Assembly: GCF_000526495.1 (NCBI RefSeq)
Contig: NZ_JAGE01000002.1
Coordinates: forward strand, 124,001 to 188,000
Source: Ruminiclostridium josui JCM 17888
GTDB taxonomy: Bacteria; Bacillota; Clostridia; Acetivibrionales; DSM-1351
DNA: 64,000 bases
Reading direction: 5' to 3'
This document shows positions 7,624-16,337 of the stretch, one piece after another; position 1 is the first letter of the stretch; each line of letters starts with the position of its first letter. A program made the translations under genes and the position numbers. A model generated the notes under the pieces. It worked only from the letters and a program-made list of their open reading frames with translations, searched no databases and was not told where the DNA came from.

Positions 7624-9288
7624 GTGGAGAAACTGATGGAGATTACTGTTGGTAGTTTACTGGATGATATGGCAAAGAAATATCCTGATCATGACTGTGC
7701 ATTATATACAGACCGCCCATTCAGAAAAACATATTCTGAATTTAACGAGCTTTGCAATCAAGTTGCAAAGGGGTTTCTCAAAATGGGGATTAAAAAGGGC
7801 GATCATATTGCAATTTGGGCAACAAATGTACCGGAATGGCTTATTACATTGTTTGCATCTGCAAAAATAGGAGCTGTTCTTGTTACTGTAAACACTAACT
7901 ACAAAATATTCGAGCTTGAATATTTATTAAAACAATCGGATGCAAATACATTGATTCTTATGGATGGTCTCAAGGATTCGGATTACATACATATTATTAA
8001 TGAACTTTGTCCTGAATTAAAGAACTCCGAGCCGGGTAGTTTTCATAGTGAAAAACTGCCGTTTCTTAAAAATATAATAAGTGTCAGTGATGTGAAACAT
8101 CCGGGAATGTACAGTTGGGATGATATTGCTGAACTTGGCAGAGATATTTCAGATGAAGAACTTTACAACATCAGCAAAAGTCTTGACTGTCACGATGTTA
8201 TAAATATGCAGTATACTTCAGGTACTACAGGTTTTCCAAAGGGAGTAATGCTTACACATTATAACATTGTAAATAATGGTATGTGTATAGGTGACTGTAT
8301 GCATTTTACTCACGAAGATAAACTCTGCATTCCTGTTCCATTTTTTCATTGCTTTGGGTTGGTTCTGGCAATAATGGCATGCGTAACTCATGGAACAACT
8401 ATGGTTCCTGTTGATTATTATTCGCCGGTAAAAGTAATGAATGCCATTCAAACTGAACATTGTACAGCTGTGCATGGGGTTCCTACAATGTACATAGCAA
8501 TGCTTGAGCACCCAGATTTTAATAAATATGATTTTTCTTCATTAAGAACAGGTATTATGGCCGGTTCACCTTGTCCTGTAAAAGTTATGGAAGCAGTTGT
8601 AGAAAAAATGAACATGAAGGATATAACTATTGCTTACGGTCAGACAGAAGCTTCTCCGGTATGTACCCAGACAAGAATAGGTGACAGTCTTGAACGTAGG
8701 GTATCCACTGTGGGGCGTGCACTTCCTTTTATTGAATGTAAGATTGTTGATCCTGAAACAAAGCAGGACCTTCCGGATGGTGTTCCCGGAGAATTTGTTG
8801 CCAGAGGATATAATGTAATGAAAGGGTATTATAAGATGCCAGAAGCTACCGCACAGGCTATAGATGCTGACGGATGGCTACATACAGGTGATTTGGCTAC
8901 AAGAGATGAACACGGATACTATAAGATTACAGGAAGAATAAAGGATATGATTATCAGAGGTGGAGAAAATATATATCCAAAGGAAATAGAGGAATTTTTA
9001 TATACTCTGCCGGAAATTAAGGATGTACAGGTAATTGGTGTTCCTTCTAAAGTATATGGAGAAGAAATAATGGCCTGTATTATACTTAAAGAGGGCTGTA
9101 CTTTGACAGAGGAACAGGTTAAAGAAGCAGTAAAATCTAATATGGCAAGACACAAAACTCCAAAATATGTTGACTTTATGGATAGTTTCCCAATGACTGC
9201 AAGCGGAAAGATTCAGAAATATAAATTAAGGGAAAATGCCATTGTTAAGCTAGGACTTGAGGATGAAGCGGCTATAGAGACTGCATAA
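7624..9288 (+). CDS. AMP-binding acyl-CoA synthetase (FadD-like)
   Basis: About 554 residues of the ANL adenylating superfamily. Visible are the P-loop-like YTSGTTGFPKGVMLTH, AYGQTEASPV (A5), GWLHTGDLATRDEHGYYKITGR (A7-A8 region, quoted in part: GWLHTGDLA, ITGRIKDMI) and the A10 lysine in ASGKIQKYKLRE. It would activate a fatty or branched carboxylic acid with ATP and join it to CoA. A GTG start at 7624 is favoured because GGAGGTG lies at 7612; a TTG at 7609 is also open. The preceding T-box indicates control by an amino acid supply, odd for this family. Confidence 0.88.
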   Translation: MEKLMEITVGSLLDDMAKKYPDHDCALYTDRPFRKTYSEFNELCNQVAKGFLKMGIKKGDHIAIWATNVPEWLITLFASAKIGAVLVTVNTNYKIFELEYLLKQSDANTLILMDGLKDSDYIHIINELCPELKNSEPGSFHSEKLPFLKNIISVSDVKHPGMYSWDDIAELGRDISDEELYNISKSLDCHDVINMQYTSGTTGFPKGVMLTHYNIVNNGMCIGDCMHFTHEDKLCIPVPFFHCFGLVLAIMACVTHGTTMVPVDYYSPVKVMNAIQTEHCTAVHGVPTMYIAMLEHPDFNKYDFSSLRTGIMAGSPCPVKVMEAVVEKMNMKDITIAYGQTEASPVCTQTRIGDSLERRVSTVGRALPFIECKIVDPETKQDLPDGVPGEFVARGYNVMKGYYKMPEATAQAIDADGWLHTGDLATRDEHGYYKITGRIKDMIIRGGENIYPKEIEEFLYTLPEIKDVQVIGVPSKVYGEEIMACIILKEGCTLTEEQVKEAVKSNMARHKTPKYVDFMDSFPMTASGKIQKYKLRENAIVKLGLEDEAAIETA

Positions 9289-9336
9289 TGTGTTGCCAAT
9301 TGACTTAATGAATATTATAATAATATAGAAGTAATT

Positions 9337-9366
9337 AATTGCCAGTTTAAATACTGGCAATTTTTG
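9337..9366 (+). terminator. terminator after the acyl-CoA synthetase
   Basis: AATTGCCAGT (9337-9346) pairs with ACTGGCAATT (9353-9362), followed by T residues that run up to the next gene's ribosome site. Confidence 0.8.
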
Positions 9367-9381
9367 TATATGGAGGTTTAT

Positions 9382-10686
9382 ATGTCTTTCTTAAGCGATA
9401 TAGAAAAAAAAGTTTTGGTGTTTGATGGGTCTATGGGTATTATGCTTCAAAGTAAGGGACTCGAAGTGGGAACTTGTCCGGAAGAGTGGAATATTACTCA
9501 CCCTGAAAAGGTAAAGGAAATTTATACTGCATACCGTGATGCAGGAGCAAATGTAATTCAGTCAAATACCTTTCAGTCCAATTTAATGAAACTTTCTGAA
9601 TATGGGTTGCAGGACAAGCATTATGATATTAATTTTGCAGGTGTTAGTCTTGCAAAAGAAGTAATGGGGAATAATGGATATGTAGCTGCTTCAATAGGTC
9701 CTTTGGGAAAACTTTTGGAGCCCTTCGGAGAATTGACTTTTGAGCAGGCCTACAATACATTTAAGGAACAGGTTGTTGCTGTAACTGCCGGAGGTGCTGA
9801 TATTATTAGCTTCGAAACATTTACAGATGTAAGTGAAATGAGAATTGCCCTTTTGGCTGCTAAAGAAAATTGTAACTTACCTGTTATTTGCTCAATCTCA
9901 TATGAGCAGAACGGAAGAACGCTAATGGGCTCAGACCCTGCTGTTTGTGCTTATATTCTGCACTCACTGGGAGCTGATATGATTGGTACAAATTGCTCTT
10001 TTGGGCCGGAATACATGCTAAAAGTTGCTGAAATCTATGGAAAAACCGGTTTAAGTTTTAGTATTAAGCCAAATGCAGGGATTCCTAAGACAGTAGACGG
10101 AAAATTGGTTTATGATGAAACCTCTGAAAAATTTGCAAAATATACACGTGAATTTATAAAAAATGGAGCAAGACTTGTTGGAGGATGTTGCGGAACACGA
10201 CCTGAATTTATTGCTGAAATTTCAAAGATAGTTAGAGAATCTGATGCGGTAAGTTATCCTCTGAATGTTGATTTTATTACATCGTCTTCAAAAGCAATTT
10301 CCTTTGAAGATATAAAACAAACAGATATAGGATGGATAGATATTAAAATAGAAGAGACTCTGAAGAAAGATCTTTTAGCGGGAGATATGTCTGCTATTAC
10401 AGACACCGCTATGGATTTAATGGAAGAGGATTACGAGTTAATAGCTATTGATGTAGATGTACCAGAAGCAGACGAACTGCTGTTAGCTAATGTAGTAAAG
10501 GAAGCTCAGACTTATTTAAAACAGCCATTTATATTAAAATCTGACAATCCTAAGTCTCTGGAAGCTGCTTTGAGAGTATATAAAGGAAGGGCTGGAGTAA
10601 TTACTAAGGCTTCTGACTGTGTGGATGAAATACTAAATAAATATGGGGCAGTTAACGTTGGAGGATTTATTCTGAATGAAAAATAA
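9382..10686 (+). CDS. homocysteine S-methyltransferase with a short C-terminal pterin-binding-like segment
   Basis: 434 residues. Residues 1-290 are a homocysteine S-methyltransferase (Pfam S-methyl_trans) barrel as in the N-terminal module of MetH: FDGSMGIML at the start, and the zinc cysteines in GTNCSFG and VGGCCGTRPE. The remaining 140 residues (from about 300) resemble the start of a pterin/corrinoid-methyltransferase barrel but are too short for a complete one, and no cobalamin domain is present. It probably transfers methyl groups to homocysteine with other subunits. ATG at 9382 follows GGAGG. The rhomboid gene overlaps its end by 11 bases. Confidence 0.85.
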   Translation: MSFLSDIEKKVLVFDGSMGIMLQSKGLEVGTCPEEWNITHPEKVKEIYTAYRDAGANVIQSNTFQSNLMKLSEYGLQDKHYDINFAGVSLAKEVMGNNGYVAASIGPLGKLLEPFGELTFEQAYNTFKEQVVAVTAGGADIISFETFTDVSEMRIALLAAKENCNLPVICSISYEQNGRTLMGSDPAVCAYILHSLGADMIGTNCSFGPEYMLKVAEIYGKTGLSFSIKPNAGIPKTVDGKLVYDETSEKFAKYTREFIKNGARLVGGCCGTRPEFIAEISKIVRESDAVSYPLNVDFITSSSKAISFEDIKQTDIGWIDIKIEETLKKDLLAGDMSAITDTAMDLMEEDYELIAIDVDVPEADELLLANVVKEAQTYLKQPFILKSDNPKSLEAALRVYKGRAGVITKASDCVDEILNKYGAVNVGGFILNEK

Positions 10687-12235
10687 TTATTTTAATTCTC
10701 TTGTAAGATATCTTGTGGAAAAAGATTATTATCACCTAATATCAGCTGATAATCAGGTGCCTGACTTATCTAATGGTATTGCAAGTATGATTAGAGATAT
10801 TCAAGGAACTTCTGTATTTGTTGAAATTATTGATGCAGACAGATACACAATAGAGCAAATCAGTAACATTATGTTAAATGGCGCAGCAATGCTGAATAAT
10901 ATTCAGGGTAGTAACGCTTATATTTTCAAGGTTTTTCTGTTTGAAAGCACAACAGATATGGATAAAGTTGAAATTATTAAGCAACATCAGGTGGACATTA
11001 CCTTGGAGAAACGCTTTATGAAGTGTATTTCTTTGAACATTTCTGAAAAGAAGGTTGAGAAATATTTCAGTGTTCCGGCTTTTGATGCCGGACTGGTAAA
11101 GTCTTTTAAAAGATTTTTTTCAAAGGATATTGATAAACGAGAAACCAGCTATAAGGATATAGAAGGTGTTATTGAGAGAAGAAAAAAGGACTTTGAAATA
11201 CAATTTAAAGCCCAAAAACCATGGCTGACATATATAATTATTGCATTGAATATTTTTATGTATGGTTTGTTGCAGCTTGTGGCTATGAAAACCGGAACTG
11301 TTTATGAGCAACAGCTGGAACCCTTTGGAGCCAAGGTAAATAATCTTATCATGGATGGACAGTACTGGAGATTTATAACCCCTATGTTTCTTCATGCTGA
11401 TATTGTTCACCTGGCTGTAAACTGCTATTCAATTTATATAATAGGCACTCAGGTGGAGAAAATATTCGGACGAGGAAGATTTCTGGCTATCTACTTTGTG
11501 TCGGGCTTAATTGGCTCAGCAGCAAGTTTTGCATTTTCCCTGAACTCTTCTGTAGGGGCATCTGGTGCAATATTTGGTTTAGTGGGTGCTATGCTGTATT
11601 TTTCACTGGGGCGTCCTGCACTATTAAAAAGCAGTTATGGTGTAAATCTTGTTACTATGACTATAATAAATATTGCTTATGGTTTTATGAACAAGCGAAT
11701 TGACAATCATGCACACATTGGAGGTTTGATTGGAGGATTCCTGACTGCCGGGGCAGTGTATTTAGCTCAGGAAAAAAATAAAAAAAGCCTTCTAAAAAAG
11801 GTAACATCTATTTTACTTGTTGTAGCAATTACAGTTGGAACGCTTTTTTACGGCTTTAATAATGATATTAATGTTCTTTCTCCTAAGCTTGCTGCACTGG
11901 AGCAGTTTGATATTCAGAATAACTGGATAGAGTCAGAAGAAAAGGCAAAAGAAATACTTGGATTGAACCCTGCTGACAAAGATATTAAGATTAGGGTGTT
12001 TTGGTCATTAATTAGGGCTAAAGTAAGCCAGGGGAAATTTGATGAGGGGATTCAGAGCTCAAAGGTTTTAACTGAAATAAGTCCGGCTGACGGACATTAT
12101 CTCCTTGGAGTCATATATTACAATACAAGAGATTTTGATAAAGCCAAGGAAGAACTTGAGGAAGCCAAAAAAGCAGGCTCAGCAAATACTGACAATATTA
12201 ATGAAATGCTTTCAAATATTGAAGAAATTAAATAA
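10676..12235 (+). CDS. rhomboid intramembrane serine protease with C-terminal TPR
   Basis: 519 residues. The first 170 are a soluble domain of unknown fold. Then come six or so membrane segments of a rhomboid: HADIVHLAVNC, the catalytic serine in GASGAIFG and the catalytic histidine in HAHIGGLIGG. A last membrane segment is followed by tetratricopeptide-like helices (about 420-519). It should cleave membrane-embedded substrates. The gene overlaps the methyltransferase stop, so the two are co-translated, though no functional link is evident. Confidence 0.9.
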   Translation: MKNNYFNSLVRYLVEKDYYHLISADNQVPDLSNGIASMIRDIQGTSVFVEIIDADRYTIEQISNIMLNGAAMLNNIQGSNAYIFKVFLFESTTDMDKVEIIKQHQVDITLEKRFMKCISLNISEKKVEKYFSVPAFDAGLVKSFKRFFSKDIDKRETSYKDIEGVIERRKKDFEIQFKAQKPWLTYIIIALNIFMYGLLQLVAMKTGTVYEQQLEPFGAKVNNLIMDGQYWRFITPMFLHADIVHLAVNCYSIYIIGTQVEKIFGRGRFLAIYFVSGLIGSAASFAFSLNSSVGASGAIFGLVGAMLYFSLGRPALLKSSYGVNLVTMTIINIAYGFMNKRIDNHAHIGGLIGGFLTAGAVYLAQEKNKKSLLKKVTSILLVVAITVGTLFYGFNNDINVLSPKLAALEQFDIQNNWIESEEKAKEILGLNPADKDIKIRVFWSLIRAKVSQGKFDEGIQSSKVLTEISPADGHYLLGVIYYNTRDFDKAKEELEEAKKAGSANTDNINEMLSNIEEIK

Positions 12236-12249
12236 TTAAGTAGAGTAAG

Positions 12250-12313
12250 AAGGGGTTTAGGCGGGAGTGCTAGCGTTAAGCAGAAAAACGCTTTGTTTTG
12301 CCTAAACCCCTTG
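12250..12313. terminator. bidirectional terminator between convergent genes
   Basis: AAGGGGTTTAGGC (12250-12262) pairs with GCCTAAACCCCTT (12300-12312), with inner AGCGTT/AACGCT pairing. Confidence 0.85.
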
Positions 12314-12322
12314 TTATGTATT

Positions 12323-12892
12323 TCATATCATTTCTGAAAAGTACCTGTGAAAACTAAGGTCATTTGTTAGCTCTGGATGAAAGGATGTGGCTAGCATATT
12401 GTTCTGTCTGCATGCAACTATATTTCCGTCTACTCGCAAAAGAACTTCAACCTGTGGTGCTACATTAACCACATAAGGTGCCCTGATAAATACCAGAGGA
12501 ATTTTTTCAGAAGAAAGAGCCGGAAGGGAGACTTCTGTAGTAAAGCTGTCTAACTGCCTCCCATATCCGTTTCTTACAACATTTATGTCCATAACTTCAA
12601 GATGACGCCGGTGGTCATTTGTAATTTCTTTTGCAAGAATAATCATACCCGCACAGGTTCCCCATACAGGCATCCCTGAGTTTATCCTTGTTTTTAATGG
12701 CTCCGTAAGGTTAAAATCACAAATAAGTTTTCCTATTGCAGTGCTTTCACCGCCTGGGATAATAAGTCCGTCTATTTTATCAATATCTTCTTTATATTTT
12801 ACAATGGAGGGCTCTACATTTGGTATTTTAGATAATTTTTCCAAATGCTCCGATATGGCACCCTGCAAGCTCAATACACCTATCTTTTTCAT
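12323..12892 (-). CDS. pdxT: pyridoxal 5'-phosphate synthase glutaminase subunit
   Basis: 189 residues, normal family length. The class I glutaminase triad is visible: Cys in WGTCAGM and His-Glu in SFHPEL near the C-terminus, with the IPGGEST oxyanion segment. It hydrolyses glutamine and channels ammonia to PdxS in the deoxyxylulose-independent vitamin B6 pathway. It lies 21 bases downstream of pdxS on the same strand. Confidence 0.97.
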   Translation of the reverse strand: MKKIGVLSLQGAISEHLEKLSKIPNVEPSIVKYKEDIDKIDGLIIPGGESTAIGKLICDFNLTEPLKTRINSGMPVWGTCAGMIILAKEITNDHRRHLEVMDINVVRNGYGRQLDSFTTEVSLPALSSEKIPLVFIRAPYVVNVAPQVEVLLRVDGNIVACRQNNMLATSFHPELTNDLSFHRYFSEMI

Positions 12893-12913
12893 TTTTAAAT
12901 CCTTTCTGTAAGC

Positions 12914-13792
12914 TTACCACCCTCTTGAGGCATACAGGCTGTTACCTGACAATTCTCTTACATCTATAGAATCCATTGCAGTACCTAACTCTTCTGAAAC
13001 CTCTGCAATGATTTTGGGGTCATTATAATAAGTAGTTGCCTTTACAATAGCCTGAGCTCTTTTTACAGGGTCTGAAGATTTGAATATCCCTGAACCAACG
13101 AATACACCATCGCATCCAAGCTGCATCATTAATGCCGCATCTGCGGGAGTTGCGATTCCGCCTGCTGCAAAGTTTATTACAGGAAGTTTACCGTTTTCGT
13201 GAACATAGAGTACAAGGTCATATGGAGCGGAGAATTCTTTTGCTATGGTCATAAGTTCCTGCTTGGATGCACTCTGAACCTTTCTGATTTCGTTTGTTAC
13301 AGTTCTCATATGTCGTACAGCTTCAACAACATTTCCTGTGCCGGCTTCGCCTTTTGTTCTTATCATGGAGGCACCTTCGCCAATTCTCCTGAGAGCTTCT
13401 CCAAGATTTTTTGCGCCGCATACAAAAGGAACCTTAAATGTGTGCTTATCTATATGAAATTCTTCATCGGCGGGGGTTAAAACTTCACTTTCATCAATAT
13501 AGTCGATTGATAGTGCTTCAAGTATCTGTGCTTCAACAAAATGTCCTATTCTGACCTTGGCCATAACGGGAATTGATACGGCACTTTGTATCTCTTTTAT
13601 CATTTTGGGGTCGGACATTCTTGCAACTCCTCCGGCTTTTCTTATGTCCGAAGGAACTCTTTCTAGGGCCATTACTGCAACTGCACCGGCTTTTTGTGCA
13701 ATTTCAGCTTCCTTTGCATTTACTACATCCATTATTACTCCGCCTTTGAGCATTTGTGCAAGATTTTTGTTTAATTCATATCTCTCATTCAT
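12914..13792 (-). CDS. pdxS: pyridoxal 5'-phosphate synthase lyase subunit
   Basis: 292 residues. The very conserved family sequence is evident: [10 protein letters not shown] (catalytic Asp), [14 protein letters not shown] (Lys/Arg region nearby), [13 protein letters not shown] (second active-site Lys), and [16 protein letters not shown] with VFVGSGIF. It condenses ribose 5-phosphate, glyceraldehyde 3-phosphate and ammonia to PLP and forms a dodecamer with PdxT. The ribosome site AAAGGAG is ten bases upstream. The gene is divergent from the MocR regulator. Confidence 0.98.
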   Translation of the reverse strand: MNERYELNKNLAQMLKGGVIMDVVNAKEAEIAQKAGAVAVMALERVPSDIRKAGGVARMSDPKMIKEIQSAVSIPVMAKVRIGHFVEAQILEALSIDYIDESEVLTPADEEFHIDKHTFKVPFVCGAKNLGEALRRIGEGASMIRTKGEAGTGNVVEAVRHMRTVTNEIRKVQSASKQELMTIAKEFSAPYDLVLYVHENGKLPVINFAAGGIATPADAALMMQLGCDGVFVGSGIFKSSDPVKRAQAIVKATTYYNDPKIIAEVSEELGTAMDSIDVRELSGNSLYASRGW

Positions 13793-13834
13793 TATACATA
13801 CTCCTTTACTTTTATTTAAAAATAAAATATACTA

Positions 13835-13850
13835 ATTGTACCGATACAAT
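13835..13850. promoter_or_regulatory. probable PdxR operator in the divergent region
   Basis: ATTGTACCGATACAAT is an inverted repeat with one central mismatch, 43 bases before pdxS. A near copy lies at 13949-13965. The shared half-sites suggest a binding site for the divergent MocR-type regulator. Confidence 0.7.
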
Positions 13851-13942
13851 CATTGGTATTTAAGGCTAAATTTCGTACATTTTTACACAAAGAAAACTAA
13901 ATGTCAATATTAATTTAAAAAAATAATTATTGGGAGGGCTAT

Positions 13943-15364
13943 ATGAAAAATGTATCGATACAATTTGCAAATGATCAACAACCTAAGTATTTACAGCTCT
14001 TTAACAGCATCAAAGAAAAGATTTCACAAGGTGAAATGAAGCCAGGAGAGCGCCTTCCTGCAATAAGGAGTCTTGCTTCCCAATTAGGAGTGAATACCAG
14101 TACAGTAGTTAATGCATATAAACAGCTTGAGAGCAACAGCTATATAACAGCCAAAAAAGGAAGCGGGTATTTTGTTTCAAATACCAAATCAGGAAAACAG
14201 GATACACATTTTTCCAGTGACTTGGGATTGTTCAAGGATACCTCTGTTATCAATTTTGCAAGTGCAACCCCACACCCGTCAATTTTCCCAATCGAGTCAT
14301 TTAAAGCATGCATTAATGATGTGCTGGAAAGAGACAAAGGTTTTGCTTTTGGGTACGATGAGAGTAATGGATACAGGCCTTTGAGACAGTCAATTCTTAA
14401 ATATTTTAACAGGGAGTATTCTATTTCTGTTGAAGATGAAAGTTTTCTTCAAATTGTTTCAGGGGCACAGCAGGGAATAGATATTATAGGAAAAGTTCTT
14501 TTAAACCCCGGAGATTATGTTGTAACAGAAACTCCTACATATGATGGCGCTGTTGCAGCATTTAAATCAAGGGGTGCAAGGGTTGTCAGTGTTAATATGG
14601 ATAAAGATGGAATGGATATGGAAGAACTTGAAAAAAAGGTTCGTATATGTAAGCCCAAACTTATATATATAATGTCCAGATATCAGAATCCGACTACTGT
14701 ATGCTACAGTCAGGAAAAACTAAAAGAGTTGCTGCTTCTAGCAAAAGAGAATAATCTGTATATTGTTGAAGATGATTCTATGTCGGAGTTGTGTTTTGAA
14801 AAGGAAAAATCTACGCCCCTTAAAACTTTGGATACGGGCAATGAATATGTAATTTATCTTAAAAGCTTTTCTAAAATTCTTATGCCGGGTCTGAGAGTAG
14901 GATGCATGGTTATGCCATATCAGCTTTTAAGTGACTTTACAAATATAAAACATACAAGCGATATTTCTTCTTCTGGATTAATACAAAGATCCCTTGACTT
15001 ATATTTTAGAAGTGAAAAGTGGGATGAACATTTACAGTATATGAAAGAGATTTACAGAGGTAGGTTTGAGTTTATGCTTAACTCCTTAGAAAATATATCA
15101 AAATATGGGTTTAAATTTCAAAAACCTGGCGGAGGCTTGTACTTCTGGGTAAAACTTCCCCGTTATCTTTCCGCAAAACTCTTTTATCAGAAATGTAAAT
15201 CAAATGGTCTTGTATTTATCCCATCGGGTATATTTTATGACAATATGCACAAAAACAGTGACGATTATATAAGACTTAGTTTTGCATCAGCAGGAATCGA
15301 CCAAATAAGGGAAGGTATGGCCATTTTGGAAAAATGCTTTCAAAACATGAATCAAGATGTATAG
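13943..15364 (+). CDS. pdxR: PdxR-like MocR-family transcriptional regulator
   Basis: 473 residues. Residues 10-75 are a GntR winged helix (SIKEKISQGEMKPGERLPAI, RSLASQLGVNTSTVVNAYKQ). The rest is a fold-type I aminotransferase-like domain with the PLP lysine in YLKSFSKILMPGLRVG. Such proteins sense PLP and control pdxST. Divergent placement from pdxS and two shared palindromes support this role. Its 3' end overlaps the convergent gene by 13 bases. Confidence 0.9.
   Translation: MKNVSIQFANDQQPKYLQLFNSIKEKISQGEMKPGERLPAIRSLASQLGVNTSTVVNAYKQLESNSYITAKKGSGYFVSNTKSGKQDTHFSSDLGLFKDTSVINFASATPHPSIFPIESFKACINDVLERDKGFAFGYDESNGYRPLRQSILKYFNREYSISVEDESFLQIVSGAQQGIDIIGKVLLNPGDYVVTETPTYDGAVAAFKSRGARVVSVNMDKDGMDMEELEKKVRICKPKLIYIMSRYQNPTTVCYSQEKLKELLLLAKENNLYIVEDDSMSELCFEKEKSTPLKTLDTGNEYVIYLKSFSKILMPGLRVGCMVMPYQLLSDFTNIKHTSDISSSGLIQRSLDLYFRSEKWDEHLQYMKEIYRGRFEFMLNSLENISKYGFKFQKPGGGLYFWVKLPRYLSAKLFYQKCKSNGLVFIPSGIFYDNMHKNSDDYIRLSFASAGIDQIREGMAILEKCFQNMNQDV
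13949..13965. promoter_or_regulatory. second operator-like palindrome inside the regulator's start
   Basis: TGTATCGATACA (13951-13962) is a perfect palindrome beginning at the third codon of the regulator and matches the site at 13835-13850. This suits autoregulation by blocking its own transcription. Confidence 0.65.
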
Positions 15365-15855
15365 TTAAGCCCTTTGAACTTTTTGAAAAATTTGAACCTA
15401 TAATATTTATTATAGGTACTTTGGTTTAACCCATAATCAATCAATAGAGGGACATCATTAACCATTCCCCAGCTTGATGCTCTCTTTAAGTCACTGCTTC
15501 CTATTTTTTTGCTTTCTATATCTTCTGCAAATAATGGTCTTTTAATTAGGTCGCTTATGCTATGTACTTTGTAGTACCTTAAAACGGTTCTTATATCAGT
15601 AATTTTTTTAGCTTTAACCATTATAAGATATTTGTGATTTTCAGAGGCAGCAGCAATTTCGGCAAAGAAATCAGACTTACATGTCTGATAAATAGAATGT
15701 TCGGTTTCGTTCTGTAAAATGCCTCTGATATCTTTTGCTACTTTAACTACATAACCGTTGCCTAAGTCATAAACATTTCGACACGAACCTGAACCGATAA
15801 GTTTATAGTTATTCTTTTTTAGATTATTAATGATTTCATCAAAGTCAAAATCCAT
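15352..15855 (-). CDS. small protein-kinase-like protein of unknown function
   Basis: 167 residues. Residues 17-45 resemble the glycine-rich loop and the invariant-lysine strand of protein kinases (LIGSGSCRNVYDLGNGYVVK), and an acidic residue follows in the next helix (NETEHSIYQ). No HRD or DFG motif follows; the chain ends soon after a short C-lobe-like segment. It could be a truncated kinase fold or a nucleotide-binding pseudokinase. It stands alone and overlaps pdxR tail to tail. Confidence 0.6.
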   Translation of the reverse strand: MDFDFDEIINNLKKNNYKLIGSGSCRNVYDLGNGYVVKVAKDIRGILQNETEHSIYQTCKSDFFAEIAAASENHKYLIMVKAKKITDIRTVLRYYKVHSISDLIKRPLFAEDIESKKIGSSDLKRASSWGMVNDVPLLIDYGLNQSTYNKYYRFKFFKKFKGLNYTS

Positions 15856-16024
15856 TGGGTACTCCTAATTATTAAAATCCATTATATTGTATTCCAATAT
15901 TTTAATTATGTGATTTTATTTATAAGAGATTAGCTTAATGGTAAAAATTAAAATAGTAGCCTTGACGGCGGTCAGGTAGTTGATGTATTATTAATTTAAT
16001 ATAATATTAATATTCTAAATATGA

Positions 16025-16290
16025 TGATTGGAAAGAGTAGAAAGCAGTTGGCTTCACAGAGAGCGGAAGCGTGGTGGGATTTCCGCAAGTTCAAGCTTTT
16101 GAAAATCATCCATGAGTTGCAGCCTGAAATTCAATAAAATGTATATACATATGTTGAAGTAGGGTGTGCCGGTGATGAGCCGTTATAAAACGAAGTGATT
16201 ATTGTCATGTTATTATTTTTCATGCTACAAAATAATTTGGGTGGTACCGCGAAAATAGCCTCGTCCCTTTGATGGAACGGGGCTTTAATT
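16025..16290 (+). promoter_or_regulatory. isoleucine T-box leader of ileS
   Basis: Stem I begins near CAGAGAGCGGAAGC (about 16056). The specifier region reads GAAAATCATCC with ATC (Ile) at 16105-16107. The T-box TGGTACCGCG lies at 16242-16251 and a terminator (AGCCTCGTCC with GGAACGGGGCT, then TTTAATT) at about 16257-16290. Uncharged tRNA-Ile would allow read-through into ileS. Confidence 0.95.
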
Positions 16291-16337
16291 ATATTTTAGA
16301 ATAATTAATTTACAATATTTAACCGGAGGTAATAGAA

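Noticed and set aside
15925-15985. tRNA-like phrase AGCTTAATGGTAAAA before the ileS T-box
   Set aside because: Resembles a D arm only; no acceptor, anticodon or T arm can be formed.
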